Virus record (IMG/VR): IMGVR_UViG_3300033571_020069 | Coordinates: 1-42,681 of that record | Reading direction: 5' to 3' (one strand) | Length of the DNA stretch: 42,681 nt | Origin: a virus | Notes under the pieces: generated by a model | The model's input: only the letters and a program-made list of their open reading frames with translations | The model's database searches: none | Told to the model about the DNA's origin: nothing | Translations under genes and position numbers: made by a program | Part shown: positions 1-8,052 of the stretch, one piece after another | Position numbering within the stretch: position 1 is the first letter of the stretch | Layout: each line of letters starts with the position of its first letter

Positions 1-117
1 ATATTTACGACCAACATATTTTTTATTATTCAATAAATTTGTTATTAAATAAATAAAACCGAATGTGCCTTCCGGAACATTTTCTATCTGTTCCCCTTTA
101 TATAACCAATGTGACAT
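1..117 (-). CDS. GIY-YIG family nuclease-like protein, N-terminal 39 codons (runs off the window)
   Basis: An ATG at 115-117 opens a frame that stays open to the window edge (39 codons). Near residues 20-37 it reads GFIYLITNLLNNKKYVG, which fits the GIY-YIG core (aromatic-I-Y, about 10 residues, Y-V-G). GIY-YIG proteins are single-strand nicking or homing endonucleases (T4 Seg and I-TevI are examples), and many T4-like phages carry free-standing ones. The catalytic Arg and Glu lie outside the window, so activity cannot be judged. The start is 2 nt beyond the upstream stop, so the gene is probably co-transcribed with the 208-aa gene. Confidence 0.7.
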   Translation of the reverse strand, partial: MSHWLYKGEQIENVPEGTFGFIYLITNLLNNKKYVGRKY

Positions 118-119
118 AT

Positions 120-746
120 TTACTTTTCTGTTTCTACTGGGATATTATACATTGATTCTATGTAGTTTATAATATCATTTATTCTATCAGTTGAGCTTGA
201 ATTGGATGCCCATTTATCCTTATATTCTGCTTGAAAATCTTTAGGAAAATAACCAATTGTCGCATTAGGAAGAAATGTAAGTTTATTAATAAGGCTTTTA
301 GTAAGTATTATTTTTTTAATGTATGTTTTAATATTTTTTATACCGCCCTTTTCAATTTCAGGGCCATACCACAACTGTTCCATTTCATCTCCATACGAAT
401 CACTATAATTTTTATTATTTATGTCGGTGTCCTCTGGATTAAAAGCATCATTATATGGAATGCTTCGATATTTATCTGACATTCTATTTCCATCTAACAT
501 TATCGCAAAATCGTCTCCACCTATTTGTTGATTGGTTCCTAATCTTGATTTTGAAAAATTTTTATCGCGAGTTGTTGAAATGGATGCATTAAATCCTGTC
601 ATTTTACCTTGACTGAAATTTCGTGTTGACCATGCCGATTTTAATAAATTACTATCTAATATTTTAAATATGCTCAATATGGCTGTAAAATGATATACAT
701 CTCCAACTTGTTTTCGCTCTTTCAATAATTTAGTAAGTTTTATCAT
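120..746 (-). CDS. YHFT-motif protein, possibly ADP-ribosyltransferase-like, with capsid-targeting-like N-terminus
   Basis: 208 aa. The N-terminus (MIKLTKLLKE, residues 1-10) resembles the basic helix ending in L/I-x-E found on several other proteins in this window. Right after it comes QVGDVYHFT and then a SIFKILDSNLLKS-like stretch, STTRDKNF and a Glu-rich segment near EMEQLWYG. That order (H-x-T, then N/S-x-L-x-x-I-L, then a late Glu) recalls DarT-like and other small ADP-ribosyltransferases, but I cannot confirm the fold. T4 Alt is a precedent for an ADP-ribosyltransferase packaged in the capsid. The ATG overlaps the stop of the upstream lipoprotein gene by one base. No signal peptide is seen. 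Family assignment is inference. Confidence 0.5.
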   Translation of the reverse strand: MIKLTKLLKERKQVGDVYHFTAILSIFKILDSNLLKSAWSTRNFSQGKMTGFNASISTTRDKNFSKSRLGTNQQIGGDDFAIMLDGNRMSDKYRSIPYNDAFNPEDTDINNKNYSDSYGDEMEQLWYGPEIEKGGIKNIKTYIKKIILTKSLINKLTFLPNATIGYFPKDFQAEYKDKWASNSSSTDRINDIINYIESMYNIPVETEK

Positions 747-1369
747 TAGTGTTGATGTTTTGGTATAAAAATATTAGCATTTTTATCAGTTGCTTCTAAA
801 TATCTCTGTTCAACAAATGTATTATTTTTATATATTTGCCAAATTGTCCATTGACTTATATCATCTCTCCAAAAATTATACTGTGCTTGACTTTTATTGG
901 TTGTAGCAACAAGTTTAATTTTATTTGCAGTATGTGTTGTTGATAATAAATTTTCACCTGTTGGTGTATAATTGAATTTATCTAAACCATTTTTTGCATA
1001 AGCAGTTAAAGATTCAGTTGAGTTGTCTGTAAAAATAATTCGTATCTTATAACTTTTACATAACACACCGCCTATATTTGCTAACCCAATTCCTGATGCT
1101 GTAAATTGAATTTCTTTAACTCGTGATTTATTGTAAATATTATATGTGCGAGTTTGAGGTAATAGATAATTGTCTGTAGTTAATGATGTAATATAAAATA
1201 CTAATCCTACATTGGATCTTAATTCTAATTCACCTGTTGATGCGTATAATGTAGTTGTATCTGACTGTGTTTCTGTAGATGCATCTGTTGGAAGTTCTTC
1301 TTTTTCACATTGCACTCCAAATAACAATGGAAATAATATACAAAATACAATTAATAAAAAGCGTTTCAT
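746..1369 (-). CDS. Predicted surface lipoprotein
   Basis: 207 aa. Residues 1-21 form a signal peptide (MKRF, a hydrophobic run, then FGVQ) before a Cys at position 22. The Gln just before the Cys is atypical for a strict lipobox but tolerable in Bacteroidota. The mature end is C-E-K-E-E, which fits the Bacteroidota lipoprotein export signal of a Lys followed by two acidic residues that sends lipoproteins to the outer face of the outer membrane (known from Capnocytophaga and Flavobacterium). The rest is Thr/Ser/Asn-rich with beta-strand character and no recognised domain. The gene lies between a DUF2853-like gene and the 208-aa gene, overlapping the latter by one base. A role in blocking superinfection is possible but unproven. 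Confidence 0.75.
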   Translation of the reverse strand: MKRFLLIVFCILFPLLFGVQCEKEELPTDASTETQSDTTTLYASTGELELRSNVGLVFYITSLTTDNYLLPQTRTYNIYNKSRVKEIQFTASGIGLANIGGVLCKSYKIRIIFTDNSTESLTAYAKNGLDKFNYTPTGENLLSTTHTANKIKLVATTNKSQAQYNFWRDDISQWTIWQIYKNNTFVEQRYLEATDKNANIFIPKHQH

Positions 1370-1370
1370 A

Positions 1371-1814
1371 TTAGAACCCTAATTTGGTCAAATAATTTTT
1401 AACTTTATTCTTTACAGAATCAAAAAATGATTTAGTTTCAGCAACTTCTTCTTTTACTTCCTTTTTAACTTCAGCAGTAATTTTAGAAAAATGAGTTTTA
1501 AGAAGTGCATAAACAAGTACACGATGTTTTTTATTTTTTAATGCTTTCAATTGTTCTAAAACAGATAAAATAGCATCATCTAATTTTGAATCATCAATTA
1601 AATTTAATTTCTTAATTAAGAATTCATTTTTTATTGTATCAAGTTCTTCTTGTGATTTAGAATCTACAAATTTAGAATCAGAATTAAATGCAGATGGACC
1701 TAAATCCTTTGCAATTTCAGTTATCAATTCTTGAGATAATCCCAATTCCAATTTATCAGAATCAGCTTTTAGTTTAGAAATCAAAATTTCAAATTGTGTA
1801 CTAGTTTTTGCCAT
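1371..1814 (-). CDS. DUF2853-like protein
   Basis: 147 aa. The central part contains LGPSAFNSDSKFVDS, then SQEELDTIKNEFLIKKLNL, then a KHRVLVYALLKTHF-like end. This order matches the DUF2853 family, small proteins common in Bacteroidota genomes with no assigned function. The C-terminus (about 115-147) adds a Lys/Glu-rich tail that I do not recognise. The start has an AAAAAAGGAT ribosome site about 6 nt upstream. It follows the 557-aa tail protein after 21 bp and may be read from the same late transcript. Its presence supports a Bacteroidota host, since the gene was probably taken from one. Confidence 0.7.
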   Translation of the reverse strand: MAKTSTQFEILISKLKADSDKLELGLSQELITEIAKDLGPSAFNSDSKFVDSKSQEELDTIKNEFLIKKLNLIDDSKLDDAILSVLEQLKALKNKKHRVLVYALLKTHFSKITAEVKKEVKEEVAETKSFFDSVKNKVKNYLTKLGF

Positions 1815-1835
1815 ATAATCCTTTTTTGTTTATAA

Positions 1836-3509
1836 TTATCCGTCCCATCTTACTAATATATTTATATCTACATCTTCTCTCATTTGTATCGGCTGTCCCA
1901 ATTTTGCAACTGCGACCATATCACCTTTATCATTATACATTCCAATTGCAGTCGCATATGGATTTAAAAGTGAACCTGTCATATCATTTAAAATCAAATC
2001 TGATTTAGGAGATTGAAGTGAAGTTGGATTTGTTGAAAGATTAAAATCGCCTTTTCTAATCTTACATAATACTTCATATTCATAAATTCTATGTGTACCT
2101 TTAAATTCTAAATTGAAATCTGTATTAAATATATTTTTATACTTATTATTTAAAGGTGATAAAACAATGTTTCCTTTTCTGTAAAATACGTTACCAACAA
2201 CTGCAGTATTATACATATAATCTAAATTGGCAACATTTTTATAAAAATCAGTATCTAATACTGAACCTGAATAATATGCTTTTTCTATAAATCTAATTTC
2301 GTCTAACGATCCACTAAACGAATCCAACCCTTGTTGATTTCTTGAGCCAAACATTAATTCAAAATCATTCAAACAATTATCAGTTGAATCTACTGCAGAT
2401 GCTGATATTGGGCCGCCATTCACAACCATTTTTATTTTACTTATATCAGATTCTTTATATTTTGTGACACTTACATGTGACCATTGATTTGCAGATACAG
2501 AACACGATACTTGTGTTATCGTTTTACCATCGGATCGTCTAAAAAATAGTTTATTGTTATGCCATGTAATATCATATGGATAGACATCAGTTGCTCTATC
2601 CCTATATGAACTTGACATATAAACTGCTTGTGTTGTTTGTCCACTACCGATATAAACTTTTTCTTGTTTGCCCCAAGTATTTTCAAATATAGTTCCATTT
2701 TTTGAAATTACTGAACCGGTACTAGATTGCGTTGATGGATTAATCCAGAATGAAAGTGTAAAGTCATCTGTTGAATCAAAATTATATTTTTTATTATGAG
2801 GCGTTCTTATATAGCTATAATTTGAACCATCATATTTAAAATATGCTGCTACACCACATTGTGAACCTGATATTGTAGCACCTGGTAAATATGTTACATT
2901 GGTAACAACACTAGGTTGATTTTTAGTAATTATTTGATATGAATCATACGCATATGTATTTGATATTGTTCCTGTACCATATTTAAAATTTCTAAATTCT
3001 GAATTGAATCCCCAATATCCAATAACATCATATCTTGAAAATGCTACTAAATTTGATTCTAAAGTTTGGTCATACAAATTACCATAACCATCATCAACTA
3101 ATGTAATACTTCCCGACGTTATTATAACTGAACCAGGTTTTATCCTTTCACCATGATCCATATATGGAACTGATAAAATAGATGCTGTAGTATTTAGGTG
3201 TTTAAACGTATAACGACGATTTGGATGTTCAAAAGAGCCATATGATGTATATGGGTCTCTATAATATAAATGATTTATACTTTGCCAAATTACATGCTTA
3301 AATGAACCATCTGAATTTTTAGGGTCATTGTCAGCTCTTGGGTCTCCAATTGGTGTCAATAGATTAGTATAAAATCCTTCTGTTATAGTATACCCACTTC
3401 CAGATTGTAATATTTGCGTTTTAGTAAAATTAAAAGTCTTATACACTTTAACAGGGGTCAAAGTGAAATCTTGTGATTTTACTGGAGCAAATGTTGTAGG
3501 TATTGACAT
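1836..3509 (-). CDS. Tail fibre/adhesin-like protein with LamG-type domain
   Basis: 557 aa. Residues about 215-415 show a concanavalin A/LamG jelly-roll pattern: DDFTLSFWINPS near 248-259, NQWSHVSVTKY near 341-351 and SGSLDEIRFIEKAYYSG near 399-415. Such domains bind glycans, so a role in host recognition is likely. The last ~75 residues contain NPTSL and YATAIGMYNDKGDMVAVAKL, a module also at the C-termini of the 1507-aa and 494-aa proteins just upstream. The module may attach each protein to the same virion site or trimerise it. The start follows a purine-rich AGTGAAGTGGA stretch, and the upstream gene ends 13 bp away. It is the last gene of the structural run. Confidence 0.8.
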   Translation of the reverse strand: MSIPTTFAPVKSQDFTLTPVKVYKTFNFTKTQILQSGSGYTITEGFYTNLLTPIGDPRADNDPKNSDGSFKHVIWQSINHLYYRDPYTSYGSFEHPNRRYTFKHLNTTASILSVPYMDHGERIKPGSVIITSGSITLVDDGYGNLYDQTLESNLVAFSRYDVIGYWGFNSEFRNFKYGTGTISNTYAYDSYQIITKNQPSVVTNVTYLPGATISGSQCGVAAYFKYDGSNYSYIRTPHNKKYNFDSTDDFTLSFWINPSTQSSTGSVISKNGTIFENTWGKQEKVYIGSGQTTQAVYMSSSYRDRATDVYPYDITWHNNKLFFRRSDGKTITQVSCSVSANQWSHVSVTKYKESDISKIKMVVNGGPISASAVDSTDNCLNDFELMFGSRNQQGLDSFSGSLDEIRFIEKAYYSGSVLDTDFYKNVANLDYMYNTAVVGNVFYRKGNIVLSPLNNKYKNIFNTDFNLEFKGTHRIYEYEVLCKIRKGDFNLSTNPTSLQSPKSDLILNDMTGSLLNPYATAIGMYNDKGDMVAVAKLGQPIQMREDVDINILVRWDG

Positions 3510-3522
3510 TCCACTTCACTTT

Positions 3523-6500
3523 TTATTGTGTGATCTTAACAGTAAACAACGACTCATCTGAAAGTGAACTCATAATCGGCTTTGATACTTTACCTATTGC
3601 TAATAATTCCCTCTCTGCATTATATAATCCTACTGATGTAAAGTATGCTTTATTCTGTCGCAAAAATGGAGTTGATATATCACCATTTGAACCTGTTACA
3701 TATGTTGGATTATTTGAGTAATTTAATTGTGAATTTTTCAATGTAATGAAATATCTTGATGCATGTTTTAAATCTATTCCCCTCGCATAAAATCCTAATG
3801 CATCACCCGATGAATCAGTTAAATTTCTATCTAATACTAATTTCATCGAATGAAATAATCTATATGCATTATATCCATTTCTATCAATTGATCTATTTGT
3901 CGCAAATCCAAATTCATCTAATTTTCTACCTGATAAAACAATTATACCTGCACTCGGATATACTACACCAAATGCGTCAGATCTAATTGCAAATAATAAA
4001 TTACCATTAGGCAATTCTGTATAACTTCCTGTACTAGTCGGTTCATTACCATTAGAATCTGCAATATCTAATAATTCTGAAGTATCTAATAAAGCGTCAT
4101 TCAACCAAGAATCTACTCCTAAATAACCATAAGCAGATCCGGTAAGTGCACTTGTTACTATTTGTTGACCTTGTGATGCAGTTACATGAAAATATTCACA
4201 ATCCGGACAATCCCAAATAGGTGGTTTTCCATTTTTACCAAACCCCCATTTTAAAAATCCTGTATAAATTATACTTCCTGTTGTGTATTGAACTGGTGTC
4301 GAAAAAAATGTATCAATGGTTAATTTACCATTACCTAATGGATCATTTATATTTACTGTATTCCAAGTTCCTCGTATGCTTCCAGATATGTTATTCGGTG
4401 TAAATGCGATTGGGCCTGCTGAACCTGTAAAACTTGCTGTATAATATCCTGTATATCCAATTGAATATTGATTTAAATCTTGATAATATGTTTGACTTGT
4501 TTTTTCTAAAGTAAATGAACCAGTAACATTTGTAAATACAAATGGTATCATCTCTGCTCCTGTCACTATTGCAGTGTTGCTTGTTGTAGTTGTACTATTA
4601 ACAACATGTGTTACATCGCCTCTACTTATACTTGCTGATGCAGCGCTTGATGTTACATAGGTAGTTCTGATACCATCTTCTATTGTTCCAATTACTACAT
4701 TATAATTTTTAGAAGTTAAATATACAGCTCCTTGTCTTTGTTCTGTTTTAGTAATTTCATCAACTAATGTAATAATATTATTTCCATAAGTCGCACTCAT
4801 CATTTCTGAAAGTGAACTATTTGAACCTGTTTGCAATGTAAAACTTGCTGATGCTATTGTCAATTGCCAATTTCCAGGGTCTAATGCTTGTTTAAATCTA
4901 TCTCTATTAATATCAATTATATACACATAATCTTCATCGCCACTCCCAAAATTAAATTTTTCTTGACCATGAGGTAAAAGTATATGTGCGTATTGAGTGT
5001 ACATTGCTTTAGTTAATGTCTGATTATCTAAACCACCCAAATCTGTTGCGCCTTTTCCTTCATAATCAGCATAAATTAATTTATATTGTAATTCAGCACT
5101 GCATGTAGGTGAGGTATCAGGTGACTTATCATACACTGGCAATATATAACTTACAGAACCTGAATCTGTTAAACTCGCTGTTGATGGCGTTGTTAAATAA
5201 GGAGTATTACCTGTCCACGCTCCGAATGAAGATATATCTAATGTTTTTAATGTATTTTTAACATCAATTGGATAATACACAATTGCAGAAACAGCAGGCT
5301 CATTTACAACAATCGGGTCTGGTGGTGGGGGGGGAGGAGGAGGATCTATATACCCACACTCTTTTGAATTATTCTGAATTTTTTCAATATATTTTCCACA
5401 ATTCCCATTATGATACTCACCATATAAATCTGAATTTATACAATACGTTCTAATCAATGAGCCTGCTTGTATGCAATTAGGATTAGGTGCAAATCCACAA
5501 AATACAGAATTTGTTTCAATCAATTGCTCATAAGTTCCGCAACTTCCGTTTGCATATATGGCCCATTTTTCAAATTTATTAGGGCTATTAGGATCCTGCG
5601 TGTTTTTACACTCATATCGTATAAATGTACCAGAAGACGGGCATGGATTAGGTAAATCACCTATCGGTTCACTGCATAAGCAAACACGATATTGCCATTC
5701 TATAGTTGTTGGATCAGGCTGACTTCTACATACGCAATATTTCCATCTCCAACACTCATGAATCATGAACAAGAATTGTTCCGGTTCAGGAACTGCGACT
5801 TGTGTCCATAAACCTGTTGGTACGTATCGAGTGGTCAATAATGTACCTTCTATAGGTTCAGGTATTGCATCACATGGCTCACCTGGATTACAACGTGGAT
5901 CATTTGGACATTTATCGCAATCTAATACACAGCCAGGTTTACAATCACCACCCCAACTATCAGGTAAATAACATGGATCACATTGTGGGTGATTTGGATT
6001 CTGCTGACAGAATGTTAATACAGGACTATTATCACCATTACAATTATGCGCAGCAAATGAGTCTACAAAATATGTGTGGTCACTATTTGAATCTAATGTT
6101 AAATCGTATACTATAGTTTCATCGTAAACGCCAGCATTTATAATTTCGAATGATTCAATTAATACAAGACCATTTTCTGTAAAAATATAATCACCTACTT
6201 CAAGTTGTTTTATTATGCCGCCTTCTTGAAGAATTATATCAAATGCTTTAAATGTAGTTTTTGATAATTCAAAATTTGCAGTTACCCAAACATTGTGAAT
6301 TGATTTGAAAACGTGATCTGGTGTTGCAAATGATTTTCCACCATTAAGTGATAATAGACCTCGTGTACCTACTATCGGTGTAATTTTATTTTTTACTTCG
6401 GATATTTCACCATTACTCGTTATTACAGAATCACCAATTTGAACATCACAAATATTTTTATATGTCCCATCAGACATTTTTACTTGTGTATCACCTACAA

Positions 6501-8046
6501 AACAACAAACATCCTCAATTGGTGTAGTCGCTACAGGACATACATTACAATTTGGTATAATAGGTCGCCCTTGTATATTTGCGCCAGTAATTTGTTGTGG
6601 CGACGTTATTTGCTGTTTAGTTATAATTCTAAAACAATTGCCTGGACTCATTGACATCACAATATTAGTCTGATATTCGGTTTGCGAATATCCCGTTATT
6701 GTTGTGTCAACATCAAAACATTTTTCTAATTGATACGTCCAAGAACCATTAGGTAATGTTGTAGGTGTTTGGCAATTAGCTTGACAATCAGTAAGTGAAC
6801 TATATTGACCTTGCCCTGATGTTGCTGCTACACATCCATTTACTGTGCAATTAAATCCTGATGGACCTGGTAATTGACAATTTGCGGCGCATTGTGCCGC
6901 TGTCGTATATTGTGGTTCGTATCCGGTATTTGGGTCATAAATTATTTGTTGACATTGTCCATTTACACAATTGTACCCAATTGATAATGCTGTACCTGAT
7001 ACGCCTGGACCTCCTTGCACTTGTTGTAAAGGGCAATTACACTGTGAATATTTTGGAACATTAGTTATATCAGCATATGGTTGTGATGGTTGTGCACCAT
7101 TAACTTGTTGTTTTGAATAAATTTTAAAACAACTATTACCAATTATAATTGATTGATTTAAATTAAATTCCTGCGTTGCCCAAACTCGTCCACTATTTGT
7201 TGGATCTGTACATTGTTGTACATCATATTCCCAATGTGTTTGAGTTGTAGTTATAGTTGGCGTATCTGTACAATTTGCACAACCACTAATTACACGTTCA
7301 GTATTTCTTATATCAACTGCACCCGCTGGTATATTATTTAATGCAACCTCAATAGGATATCCTGCAGTGTCAATTACTTCAAAACAAAGACCATCGACAC
7401 TTTTTACTGCATATCCTGGAAATAAATCTGTTGTTTGTCTATATGCATCAACTATAGCAGCTGAACTTGTTGCACCACATCTTCTTATTCTATATATGTA
7501 AACATTATTTGAAGAACCAGAAGACCCACCGCTTGGAGGAGGTGGGGGTGGGGGTAAATTACAATCACCGCAAGAATTGAATAATAATCCATTAGTTGTA
7601 TCTAAATCTCCTGGAGTTGTTTGCGTTCCTTCAGATGATAAAACTTCATAACACGTGCCATTTATTTTAACAGCTCCACCGACATATGCATTTAAATTTG
7701 CTACATTTTGACTTGTAGCTAAAATTTGAGCACCACCCACATTTCCACATGGGCGTACAAAATATTTGTAATATGTGTTTATTGTTGGATTTACAAATAT
7801 AGTTGGATTTGTACAAGTAATACAATCTGGAAATAGTAAACTGGCATCAGTAAATGGAGTCATGTCTAACGCACCAATGGGCGTATTTTGCTGAAACCCT
7901 TCATATGATACTACTGAATAGCAAATATTACCAATTTTTACAACCGTTTGCCCAGGTGCTAAATTTGATGACCCCAATTCATCTGTGTAAGCTTGAATTT
8001 GACCACCAGTAGTACAATTTTGTATATTATATACGTAAAATGCCAT
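3523..8046 (-). CDS. Giant Cys-rich virion/tail protein with internal Hint (mini-intein) domain
   Basis: 1507 aa. Residues 1-503 hold five modules of about 80 residues built as Tyr-x-Tyr...Cys...G-x-C-[YF]-x-[VI], each closed by a CxxC or CxC (Cys75/78, 159/162, 256/259, 336/338, 500/503). Two shorter C-x-N-G-C repeats lie near 357-425. Poly-Pro linkers lie near 164-171 and again in the second half. A full Hint domain occupies residues 515-668, followed by a Cys-rich stretch. The C-terminal half (from a VNEP near the second Pro run) is homologous to the 494-aa neighbour (Cys-x-AE, INR-x-R, LD-x-GN) and ends with the shared SNNPT...VGLYN module. The set-up suggests a surface-exposed fibre or adhesin assembled after protein splicing. 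The Hint part is directly visible; the adhesin role is inference. Confidence 0.85.
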   Translation of the reverse strand: MAFYVYNIQNCTTGGQIQAYTDELGSSNLAPGQTVVKIGNICYSVVSYEGFQQNTPIGALDMTPFTDASLLFPDCITCTNPTIFVNPTINTYYKYFVRPCGNVGGAQILATSQNVANLNAYVGGAVKINGTCYEVLSSEGTQTTPGDLDTTNGLLFNSCGDCNLPPPPPPPSGGSSGSSNNVYIYRIRRCGATSSAAIVDAYRQTTDLFPGYAVKSVDGLCFEVIDTAGYPIEVALNNIPAGAVDIRNTERVISGCANCTDTPTITTTQTHWEYDVQQCTDPTNSGRVWATQEFNLNQSIIIGNSCFKIYSKQQVNGAQPSQPYADITNVPKYSQCNCPLQQVQGGPGVSGTALSIGYNCVNGQCQQIIYDPNTGYEPQYTTAAQCAANCQLPGPSGFNCTVNGCVAATSGQGQYSSLTDCQANCQTPTTLPNGSWTYQLEKCFDVDTTITGYSQTEYQTNIVMSMSPGNCFRIITKQQITSPQQITGANIQGRPIIPNCNVCPVATTPIEDVCCFVGDTQVKMSDGTYKNICDVQIGDSVITSNGEISEVKNKITPIVGTRGLLSLNGGKSFATPDHVFKSIHNVWVTANFELSKTTFKAFDIILQEGGIIKQLEVGDYIFTENGLVLIESFEIINAGVYDETIVYDLTLDSNSDHTYFVDSFAAHNCNGDNSPVLTFCQQNPNHPQCDPCYLPDSWGGDCKPGCVLDCDKCPNDPRCNPGEPCDAIPEPIEGTLLTTRYVPTGLWTQVAVPEPEQFLFMIHECWRWKYCVCRSQPDPTTIEWQYRVCLCSEPIGDLPNPCPSSGTFIRYECKNTQDPNSPNKFEKWAIYANGSCGTYEQLIETNSVFCGFAPNPNCIQAGSLIRTYCINSDLYGEYHNGNCGKYIEKIQNNSKECGYIDPPPPPPPPDPIVVNEPAVSAIVYYPIDVKNTLKTLDISSFGAWTGNTPYLTTPSTASLTDSGSVSYILPVYDKSPDTSPTCSAELQYKLIYADYEGKGATDLGGLDNQTLTKAMYTQYAHILLPHGQEKFNFGSGDEDYVYIIDINRDRFKQALDPGNWQLTIASASFTLQTGSNSSLSEMMSATYGNNIITLVDEITKTEQRQGAVYLTSKNYNVVIGTIEDGIRTTYVTSSAASASISRGDVTHVVNSTTTTSNTAIVTGAEMIPFVFTNVTGSFTLEKTSQTYYQDLNQYSIGYTGYYTASFTGSAGPIAFTPNNISGSIRGTWNTVNINDPLGNGKLTIDTFFSTPVQYTTGSIIYTGFLKWGFGKNGKPPIWDCPDCEYFHVTASQGQQIVTSALTGSAYGYLGVDSWLNDALLDTSELLDIADSNGNEPTSTGSYTELPNGNLLFAIRSDAFGVVYPSAGIIVLSGRKLDEFGFATNRSIDRNGYNAYRLFHSMKLVLDRNLTDSSGDALGFYARGIDLKHASRYFITLKNSQLNYSNNPTYVTGSNGDISTPFLRQNKAYFTSVGLYNAERELLAIGKVSKPIMSSLSDESLFTVKITQ
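5327..5334. repeat. G8 homopolymer in poly-Pro codons of the 1507-aa gene
   Basis: Eight consecutive G on the plus strand (C on the coding strand) encode part of a poly-Pro linker. Such tracts are rare in this AT-rich sequence and could slip during replication, shifting the frame. Confidence 0.6.
6043..6504 (-). other. Hint domain / mini-intein (or BIL-type) inside the 1507-aa protein, residues 515-668
   Basis: 154 residues. It opens with Cys515 in CFVGDTQVKMSDG, followed by IGDSVIT (block A). Block B has TPDH (the T-x-x-H motif). Near the end are YDLTLDSNSDHTYFV (block F) and AAHN, followed at once by Cys669 (block G). All residues needed for class 1 splicing are present: first Cys, block B Thr and His, penultimate His, terminal Asn and a +1 Cys. 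No homing endonuclease insert fits in 154 residues. Splicing would join Cys514 to Cys669. The alternative is a BIL-type domain that mainly cleaves. Confidence 0.85.
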
Positions 8047-8052
8047 ATATTA

